Assembly: GCF_000003605.2 (NCBI RefSeq)
Contig: NW_003109984.1
Coordinates: 1,528-26,883, forward strand
Direction of reading: 5' to 3'
DNA from: Saccoglossus kowalevskii
Lineage: Eukaryota; Hemichordata; Enteropneusta; Harrimaniidae
Length of the DNA: 25,356 bases
Shown: piece by piece, positions 20,173 to 25,356 of the stretch
Position numbering within the stretch: position 1 is the first letter of the stretch
Layout: each line of letters starts with the position of its first letter
Made by a program: the position numbers and the translations under genes
The notes under the pieces: generated by a model
Told to the model about the DNA's origin: nothing
Databases searched by the model: none
What the model saw: only the letters and a program-made list of their open reading frames with translations

Positions 20173-22254
20173 GTAATTGCATGTATTGTTGACGTGTATC
20201 TCTTGAATAGGTCGGTTTTCTATTGGTTCATGTTATGGAATTGGATGATGACTGCGTCTTCTGTATACTACCCAAGTGTAATACAATCGTATATTTGGTT
20301 CCAATGGACATGATGTTTTCAATAATCAATTCAATTGCTTTATCAGGAATGTTTCTCATTCATCATGTACGCATCTATACAGGTTCAGAATGCGTCCACT
20401 AGGAGTTTGTTTTGCTGAATATCTATGACACACGGGGCAAGACAATTCTTTCATCCGTGTTTTCTTCATTTCAATTCTAGGGGGCATGGCATTACGGATA
20501 TGTTCATTTCTGGTGTATGTTTTGTCAAATGCAACGAGAATAATCCCCACCGCTTCGAGAACGTAATTATATCACGCATTGGGACATTAGATTGTGACCC
20601 CATGTCAGTTCTACTGTGTAATATTTTAGCCATTCCACCTGACAGTCAATATGCTTGTTCTTACTTTATTTCTACTCATACTTTAGGGATTTTCATTTTA
20701 CTGAAGAAGGTTCCAGAAACGTCTAGCTATTTTGAATAGTTGAATACAATGATCGACAATTATAGACTATTCTATGTCTTATCTACAGCTTTTATCTATT
20801 CACTACAATAGTACGTGTCGATGCCAACACATACACACCCGCAAAGTATTGCAAAGTCTCGAGGTGTTCTCTGAATTTCTTACTCATCCTGGACACAGTC
20901 TGAGTCCTGAACGATCGTTGCAATTTTGCAAAAGTAATCGAAGTTCTTGGATCGTCTGTTGTACAGCTTATTGCACTGTGACTGCTCGCGCCCTGGGTTT
21001 ACATTGCCGACTGCTTGATTGTTTCGTGGGTATAAGAATTAACTGCTGCCCGTCTGCATTTTGGGGTCTCGCACTCATTTACCATCTTATATAATCCGTA
21101 ATGTTACAACGTGTTATCAGTAGCTATCTGACACACAATGAATGGTTACGAACACCTGAATGGTTGGTCTCCGTCATAGATTAGTTATTTGCATATTCAT
21201 GTGTCAGACACAAGGTCACGCGGCCACTTTAAAAATCATTGATTTTGGTGTTCTCATCTGCCGATTTTACCGAATTATAGCTATCCAATTCTTTTTGTTC
21301 TTTGGTTTCCAATAGCCTTATACTTTTGGATGCCCATACACATGTTGAAACAGACGTGAAAAACAAATCGGTTGCGCCGATATACAAGCTTCAAAATCGT
21401 TGCCGTGACTTTATCGACGTTTTCTAATTAAAATTTGGCACGCTACTTTTCTGAAACGCATTGCATGAATAAAACTGACACGATGCATTCAATTTAGCAG
21501 ACTATTGAACAACTAAGAAAAGCATAAAAAACAACTTCTTATCGCCAGCATAAATGCGTAATTATTTTTTTAACAGAAAAAGTATTTTTTACATTTGAGC
21601 GAGTGACGCGTCGTAGAATGCAGATACATGCATAAAAAGCAACCTTTTCAAAAGTGAAATCTGGCGGTTTCAAAAATATATACGTTCCTGGGTCTTTTTG
21701 TAGTCATTTAGTCGCAATTGTAAGATGATAACAAGTTTGCAAATAATAGCTACCTTAAGTCGTAATTGCAATCAATTAACATTATGGAACGAAATCCAAC
21801 ATACCTGTTGCATGAAACTCACAAATGGACACATGAAGTCACCAAATGGCCAATTTCCAACTAACATCGCGGTTGCAGTGAACGGCATGCATAGCGCTCC
21901 CATAGCCAGATCCGATACAGCGAGGTTAATGAGAAACGTATTAAAGCTTGTTCTAACACGATTTTCAGAGGATAAAATACAGATAGCAATGCTATTTCCA
22001 ACAACTGATAACCCGACAGTTATTACAAATACTATGGACGTGAAGATCTTTGCAACCACACTGATACCGTCGTTGACTGTATATAGCTGTGAGCAATGTT
22101 CACTAACATAGTCTGAATAATGGAGATATGAAGAATAATAGTCAACAGACCAATTAAAACTATCTGCATATGTAGAGCTGTTACAGTGAGGTAATGGACA
22201 GATTTCACATAATGCATTGTGCCAATCAGATGTGTAATTGCTCATATCCTCCAT
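5447..22254 (-). CDS. Class A neuropeptide GPCR, orexin/allatotropin-like, 4 exons
   Basis: The gene is a join of 22254-21805, 8920-8516, 6560-6345 and 5578-5447, giving 400 residues plus TGA, a normal class A GPCR length. Exon sizes are 450, 405, 216 and 132 bases, so every intron is phase 0 with GT-AG ends. Landmarks by residue: N87 in TM1, D115 in LAVSD of TM2, C142 before TM3 paired with C222 in loop 2, DRY 166-168, W192 in TM4, P247 and Y255 in TM5, CWLP 300-303 in TM6, and NPFVY 345-349 in TM7. By family knowledge it is a plasma-membrane, G-protein-coupled receptor for a peptide. Inference: CDERW (222-226), LWAREIPG (262-269) and HWLAMANS (335-342) recall orexin receptors. However, DRY rather than DRW, and CWLP, leave room for a related NPY/SIFamide/QRFP-type receptor. 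The gene looks intact. I am sure of class A, but only moderately sure of the subfamily. Confidence 0.93.
5579..6344 (-). other. GPCR intron 3 (766 bp, phase 0)
   Basis: This intron lies between TM7 and helix 8, with donor GTGAGTAT and an acceptor ending CCGTTGCAG after a T-rich tract (minus strand, about 5579-5605). Nothing else was recognised in it. Confidence 0.85.
6345..6560 (-). CDS. GPCR exon 3: TM6 and TM7
   Basis: Exon 3 encodes residues 286-357. The acceptor is a pyrimidine-rich tract ending TTTTTCAG, followed by GTT ACA AAG. TM6 carries FAICWLP, with W301 and P303 as the toggle and kink residues. The outer loop 3 includes the sequon NRT at 323-325. TM7 has HWLAMANS and then NPFVY (345-349). 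The exon ends GGA TTT CGA before GTGAGTAT, a strong donor in phase 0. Reading through the donor would give 15 more residues and a stop. Splicing is preferred because the donor is good and a convincing helix 8 exon lies 766 bases further on. Confidence 0.94.
6674..6822. mobile_element. 149-bp inverted-repeat element (MITE-like)
   Basis: The arms 6674-6704 and 6792-6822 are inverted copies with 28 of 31 positions matching; their inner 16 bases, GTGGCCATTCGTTTAT, are identical. The arms enclose about 87 bases of AT-rich sequence. No clean target duplication is seen, although ATTTC occurs just outside both ends. It lies about 110 bases from the acceptor of GPCR exon 3, inside intron 2. Confidence 0.55.
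7960..8073. mobile_element. 114-bp inverted-repeat element (MITE-like)
   Basis: The sequence 7960-7980 (CCATAGACTTGCGTAA plus five bases) matches the reverse complement of 8053-8073 at 20 of 21 positions. Near the middle sits a 17-base perfect palindrome at 7996-8012 (TTGTATTT, one base, AAATACAA). The structure fits a small non-autonomous DNA transposon or a foldback element. No clear target-site duplication is visible, so mobility is inferred from the termini alone. Confidence 0.6.
8516..8920 (-). CDS. GPCR exon 2: TM3 to TM5 and loop 3
   Basis: Exon 2 encodes residues 151-285. The acceptor reads TTATACAG followed by GTG TCT GTG, so the first residue is valine and not a start codon. The join reads FMQQ-VSVTVSIF, a normal TM3. 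DRY is at 166-168 and TM4 has W192. Loop 2 contains C222 within CDERW. TM5 runs about 233-259, with P247 and Y255. The inner loop begins LWAREIPG (262-269) and is short and very basic, with K or R at most positions of 273-285. The exon ends AAA AAG before GTAAGA, a consensus donor in phase 0. The LW-R-IPG motif at the TM5 boundary is the strongest recalled resemblance to orexin receptors. Confidence 0.95.
10666..10713. repeat. Perfect 14-bp stem-loop
   Basis: CAGTTACTATACAT at 10666-10679 is the exact reverse complement of 10700-10713, around a 20-base loop. Pairing stops outside the stem, so it is shorter than a typical microRNA precursor. It could be a foldback remnant or a cruciform. It lies in intron 1. 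Confidence 0.6.
12376..12666. mobile_element. TTAA-flanked MITE-like element
   Basis: The ends are inverted repeats: 12376-12395 matches the reverse complement of 12647-12666 at 19 of 20 positions. Each outer end is TTAA, followed by AGCGCGGTAGTCGTCG on one side and AGGGCGGTAGTCGTCG on the other. This is the layout of a terminal-inverted-repeat DNA transposon with a TTAA target duplication, as used by the piggyBac and Kolobok groups. The AG-starting termini are unlike the CC-starting ends usual for piggyBac. At about 290 bp it is non-autonomous. Inside, an ATG at 12423 in a strong start context opens a 22-codon frame ending at 12491, possibly the remnant of a transposase start. It lies in intron 1 of the GPCR. 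Confidence 0.75.
13170..13790 (+). repeat. Degenerate tandem repeat, about 137-158 bp period
   Basis: A motif of the form AAGTTTGAATGAAAT-GAC recurs at about 13324, 13482, 13619 and 13755, with a fainter one near 13193. Each is preceded by related sequence such as ACATGGCCACCAGT (13400), AAATAACCACCAGT (13540) and ACATGGCAGTCAGT (13685). Spacing is 137-158 bases. The units are strongly diverged, so this is an old satellite-like or element-internal array. Confidence 0.5.
14401..14804 (+). mobile_element. LINE (non-LTR retrotransposon) 3' tail
   Basis: This is a 5'-truncated fragment. From 14401 one frame reads HKYSTRSSIKNNLRI. After a frameshift, from 14571 another reads FQYRGVTLWNNLPPHIRN followed by a FKRTYK-type end. 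This ordered pair of motifs is the usual C-terminal end of a CR1/L2/Rex-like reverse transcriptase protein. A short 3' untranslated part follows and ends in a TAAATAAATAAATA tail at 14791-14804, as such elements do. The frame shift and stop codons show it is dead. It sits in intron 1, opposite to the GPCR strand. Confidence 0.8.
15244..15354 (+). repeat. Diverged dispersed repeat, copy A
   Basis: This aligns with 18608-18706: both start ATTCTAGTATT-AGG, continue with a TTTGAAA-AAAA stretch, and later share GCACG, a TTACTTTGG or TCACTTTGG block and ACTCATTT. Similarity is patchy and indels are needed. The family is unknown. Confidence 0.4.
17099..17216 (+). repeat. Dispersed repeat copy 2 (hAT-end-like)
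   Basis: Second copy of the family at 1976-2102, in opposite orientation. It begins TAGTGGCGGCGGTACC, then has a diverged middle of almost equal length, then GCTGAAA, GTGTCAGCAAAATTTGC and AAATGCAGGAAATATAG. The two copies keep spacing to within two bases over the first 57. It lies in GPCR intron 1. Confidence 0.7.
18608..18706 (+). repeat. Diverged dispersed repeat, copy B
   Basis: Partner of 15244-15354 in the same orientation, about 3.36 kb away, with the same order of short shared blocks. It is just upstream of the ATTC-rich stretch. Confidence 0.4.
18968..19133 (+). repeat. ATTC-rich simple repeat
   Basis: An interrupted (ATTC)n tract; its longest pure run is ATTCATTCATTCATTCATTC around 19049-19068. 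The flanking units are degenerate (ATTT, ACTC), which suggests an old microsatellite. Confidence 0.85.
19354..19450 (+). repeat. Direct repeat unit 1 inside the LINE remnant
   Basis: This unit of about 97 bases recurs at 19681-19775, offset by about 326 bases. Shared blocks include ATTCTCCACACAATACAG, ATTGAGCAGGT and GGGGCCAAGAAA. It encodes the reverse transcriptase segment around ILQNRAGRIILGAKK, here with several stops. Confidence 0.75.
19681..19775 (+). repeat. Direct repeat unit 2 inside the LINE remnant
   Basis: Second copy of 19354-19450. It is better preserved: one frame reads LHTIQILQN, a stop in place of R, then AGRIILGAKK. It is joined abruptly after the LWN motif that normally lies about 100 residues further along the protein. 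Confidence 0.75.
20138..20172 (+). repeat. (TTA)n microsatellite
   Basis: About eleven and a half uninterrupted copies of TTA. Its purity suggests it is young and likely to vary in length between individuals. Confidence 0.95.
20356..21094. other. Unassigned stretch with long open frames on both strands
   Basis: This part of intron 1 is less AT-rich than its surroundings and keeps frames of 104 and 106 codons open on the plus strand (20425-20739 and 20774-21094). On the minus strand a frame from 20550 to 20356 includes a basic, cysteine-containing segment (KKTRMKELSCPVCHRYSAKQ). Another minus-strand frame near 20975-20806 reads TFAKLQRSFRTQTVSRMSKK. I recognise no family. Several open frames over one another are typical of a decayed transposon, but a small antisense gene or an extra exon cannot be excluded. 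Confidence 0.3.
21805..22254 (-). CDS. GPCR exon 1: N-tail, TM1, TM2, start of TM3
   Basis: Exon 1 encodes residues 1-150. The ATG at 22254-22252 is preceded in frame by a TAG at 22269-22267, so the frame cannot extend further without upstream splicing. A second ATG (residue 4) has a better -3 purine context. The extracellular tail of about 65 residues has three N-glycosylation sequons (N6, N25, N34), four cysteines (C16, C19, C24, C54) and many tyrosines and acidic residues, and no obvious cleavable signal peptide. TM1 spans about 66-92, with GN at 86-87. TM2 is about 104-131, with LAVSD at 111-115. The first outer loop carries NWPFGDFMC, whose C142 is the conserved disulphide cysteine. The exon ends in MQQ at a good donor (CAG then GTATGT), before the third base of no codon, i.e. 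phase 0. Confidence 0.94.
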
Positions 22255-22364
22255 CCAAAATATAAACTAAATCTAAATAACGTATATTTGGGTGTTGAAC
22301 TTCGTTCTGTGGGAAGGCGAAATAATGGAAACGATGAGTCTACCGTTGCTTCTTAAAACTGCGA

Positions 22365-22372
22365 CTTTTATA
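22365..22372 (-). promoter_or_regulatory. TATA box of the GPCR gene
   Basis: The minus strand reads TATAAAAG here, a consensus TATA box, about 110 bases upstream of the GPCR start codon. Transcription would be expected to begin about 25-30 bases downstream, near 22340. That gives a 5' untranslated leader of about 85 bases, free of introns and containing the in-frame TAG at 22269-22267. The promoter role is inferred from motif and position only. Confidence 0.55.
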
Positions 22373-22379
22373 CGAGGTA

Positions 22380-25356
22380 CGTATATGTGCTAGATACTTG
22401 CCTTAACGGCTCCTATTAACGCAAATGTCGATTATACTCTATCGGTGATGGTTATAATGTGAAAAAATGCGCAGCACAAACATGCGCAAACATCGTATTT
22501 ATCAAGTCAATGACGACGAAATGACGTATGCATTATGTAAATGTCGCCTATGGTGACAATACAGGATATATTAAATATATATTACACATTAACATGGAAT
22601 TACATAAAAAAAATGTACCTTACTCGTATACATATAAACCAGCAGAAAACACAGCCGTAAATCGTAAGTTTGATGAGAAGCGACTTAATTGCTTAGCGAT
22701 TATCGGTTGATTTTAAATCTGATACATCTCCTGCTTGGATTGACAGTGTTAAGCAATTACCGTAACTGTTAGCACACTGTATGACACAACACATGTCTGG
22801 AGCATTTTAGATATTTTTTGTCTTATTGTAATTTCTAATATAATATTATAATACTTGTAGACGTGATTAGCCAGCTATTGTGTACGTATGCAAGACCGCT
22901 CGCGGGCATATGCATTCTAATCACGTTTTTCATCAGACATTGCGGTTCGTCGGGTCTGTCTTGTACATTTTTCACATCAATTAACTCAAAAGCAACCTTC
23001 ATCTCGACTGCTCATGCTAAGGAATGTAAACGTTTTTTTGGGCACAACAGATGTGTGTTTTGATGTCAGGTGACCGCTTAAGTACATGCACATACGAAGA
23101 TGAAATTGTTTAAATTACCAAGAATAAGATAAATCTCGAAACATGACTATAGGTAAACTGAACAGCAAATGGCATGCACTCGCTAACTGAAAAGGCCCTC
23201 CTCATTTGCATATTTTCCATACAAATTATCGAAAATAGAGCGATATAAAATTGTTTCACAAAACCTTATCATTTTTACAAAATTTGTTCTTTATCGTACA
23301 CTTTCATTACACGATAGTGATACTAGAGATGTATTTAGCACCGTTTGTTTATTTATTCAGAAACAAGATATTTTTCATTCATTTACATTTCCACACAAGC
23401 TGCAAACGCACACTGAAAAAAATGTTCTGACACCAAACTCTCTCTCATCTTATAAATTATATTTCTACCCTATTTCAACACTTGCGGATAATCCATTTCA
23501 TGTTTTTTTTAAATAACTATACCTACCAACGAAGTAGAAATTATTTTTAAAACAAGTTGTATTACTCAGTATAAGGACCGTCTCACACATAGTAAACCCT
23601 TATTACATTCATGTCGTATTTACAGATATGAAAAATAGAAACACCAAGTTCGCAAACTCGTCCATGATCTTCTTTTTCACAGATCACTCATAAATCACTT
23701 TAACCTCAACTGAACACCACAATACTAGATCATTGGTCAATTCTGAATAGACCATTTTCCGTTCACTGCGAGAATCACGCGTTATGCGTGAAATCGAACG
23801 TAAAAACAGAACAAACAAAGGTCATAACGTCGTAGTCGCGTCAAACATCGCGTGGGATTCGACAAACGCGAAAGTATTTCGGGGACATTTCCATGCTTAA
23901 TAATGTGCTGTCCACATTTGATGATAGGCAATTTCGATTAAGTAAGGGTATTCGGAAGCAATATTCCTCTGTCGAAGATCGGCCGGTCAATGTAAGCTGC
24001 GAAATAAAGAAATTCTAGTTCAAAATCAAATCGTTCGATTTTTGCGGCAGACGTTCGACGCGCGTCTTTCATGCATCTCGCGAGATCTCGCAATTGTTCG
24101 GAAAATTCACCTATTCACAGTTCCATTAAAAAGAACAAATCTAGGTCAGTCTTAAATCGGCTACAATTTCCAACACTATGCAACGATTTAGCCTAAACAA
24201 TTACAGTAACTGTCAGCAATATAAGATATATAATGAATAAAGCACGTATATTAATTTTCATTTTTGTCTGAGACTTTTTGTTCATTTATTTCTGTCTTTC
24301 CCTTATAGCTATACTTAACCGGAAACAAATGCGACTAGCTCAAATTCAGCTAACTTCTGTTTTCAATTACTTAATTATTATAAACAATATTTAATATTAT
24401 ATCATTGTTTTGATTAATTTTACTAATAAATCATTTCGGCATGTTATTTCTACTTTATAACCTTAAAAGTCTGGCATAAAATGTGTAATTTTATAATCTA
24501 AGTTCATGTTTTTGGCATGCAAAACCTATAAAAACTATTTAGTATTCATATAATATGGCCGAAATAAATTCACTTCATGTTTCAAATCTCAGGTCATAAT
24601 ATAATAATTCGATAATAGCTGGCTGTCTTAAACTTATTTCTATAGTTAATCTATATATTATTTTATTTGCTCTTAAATAATTGCATAATAATTGTACAAC
24701 AACAACAAAAAATGTGTTACAGTAGAACTATAACACATATCTTTGGTGTAGTTCGAAGGCATTTTTAAACAAATGTTGAATATTGTACAAGTTTTACGCA
24801 TACGTAAAGTGAATAGTATTTGTATAGATTGTGTTGTTCGTACGATAACTGGTAAATAATTGTTCCTAAGATTTATGTGAGGGCCATACTAGAACACAAA
24901 TATATCCGCCTTCATTCTCACTCGACATACAAAGTTTGTAGTTGTCTTCTACGAAAACGATTCCGTGAGACTTGTCCTCTTCCACCGTCAATACACGACT
25001 AGAAAATGTCTATAAACACGATTGTATCGTTAGAATAATTCTCCGGGTTGAGGACGTTTTCTTGTTATGATACAAAGTTTTTCTTTAAACGCCTTTTCCC
25101 CCACAAAATTGTGTTTAAAGATATCAACTGCTCTTGTCACGAATCCTCAATGAAATATATGAGAATAGATACTTATAATGGGAGCCTACCATAATCCCAA
25201 AGGACACAGACATCGTACGTTGGCGATTTAACACCGATGTTAGTATTATAACAATTTAAATGCACATGTGCAGTGTCGCGATACTTCCCGTATTCCGAGA
25301 AATTCTCATTTTAAGTCGCAAATTTCAAAATCTTAGTATCAAATAACTGTGCATGG
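22380..25356. other. Upstream intergenic region, no gene seen
   Basis: This lies upstream of the GPCR promoter. Except for the CpG-rich patch at 23760-24130 it is AT-rich, with only short open frames such as 22528-22710 and 22863-23063, which have no recognisable domain. The 24200-25356 part shows no coding signal. Confidence 0.55.
23760..24130. promoter_or_regulatory. CpG-rich patch with TCTCGCGAGA motif
   Basis: CG dinucleotides are much denser here than elsewhere in the window. At 24076-24085 is the perfect palindrome TCTCGCGAGA, overlapping a 12-base palindrome GCGAGATCTCGC at 24080-24091. In vertebrates TCTCGCGAGA is a known promoter element of CpG-island genes. No exon is visible beside it, so a promoter for a gene outside the window is only an inference. 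Confidence 0.3.

Larger units (their letters stand above)
8921..21804 (-). other. GPCR intron 1 (12.9 kb, phase 0)
   Basis: This intron interrupts TM3 between residues 150 and 151. The donor is GTATGT and the acceptor TTATACAG. It is six to seventeen times longer than the other two introns, and much of the excess is repeat-derived: a TTAA-flanked element, a tandem repeat, two LINE tails, an ATTC-rich stretch, a TTA microsatellite and a dispersed repeat copy, each listed separately. From 8921 to about 10660 and from about 10714 to 12375 I see nothing beyond AT-rich sequence and small palindromes, for example 9759-9772 (GTACGT-GA-ACGTAC). Confidence 0.9.

Noticed and set aside
22863-23063. 66-codon plus-strand frame upstream of the receptor
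   Set aside because: It has cysteines and a hydrophobic start, but no known pattern, no convincing start context and no neighbouring exon.
1-25356. tRNA or rRNA genes, CRISPR arrays, bacterial-type operons
   Set aside because: No tRNA B-box with matching arms, no rRNA core sequence and no regularly spaced repeats were seen. The gene structure is spliced and eukaryotic.

Overview
This is an AT-rich window (roughly two-thirds A+T by eye) of animal nuclear DNA. It has GT-AG introns of very different lengths, LINE-type retrotransposon tails, inverted-repeat (MITE-like) elements and simple repeats, and no bacterial operon structure. The mixture suggests a marine invertebrate. A deuterostome is possible, but the sequence does not fix the taxon.

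One gene stands out: a minus-strand class A (rhodopsin-like) neuropeptide GPCR. It can be assembled completely from four exons: 22254-21805, 8920-8516, 6560-6345 and 5578-5447. All three introns are phase 0, and the exons join to 400 codons plus a TGA stop. The product has a glycosylatable N-tail, seven membrane segments, and the hallmarks GN, LAVSD, DRY, CWLP and NPFVY. The last exon is short and encodes a helix 8 and a cysteine-rich C-tail. Extracellular loop 2 (CDERW) and the start of intracellular loop 3 (LWAREIPG) resemble orexin-type receptors, so an orexin/allatotropin-like peptide receptor is the best family guess. A TATA box lies about 110 bases upstream of the ATG, with an in-frame stop between them.

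Region by region: 1-5130 is 3' flank with one copy of a dispersed repeat. 5131-6560 holds the 3' end of the gene. 6561-8515 is intron 2, with two inverted-repeat elements. 8921-21804 is a 12.9-kb first intron containing a TTAA-flanked MITE-like element, a degenerate tandem repeat, two LINE 3' tails (one internally duplicated), a second copy of the dispersed repeat, a diverged repeat pair, microsatellites and an unassigned stretch with long open frames. 21805-22372 is the 5' end and promoter. 22380-25356 is intergenic, with a CpG-rich patch carrying a TCTCGCGAGA motif that may be the promoter of an unseen neighbour.

No RNA gene, CRISPR array or second complete protein-coding gene could be supported.
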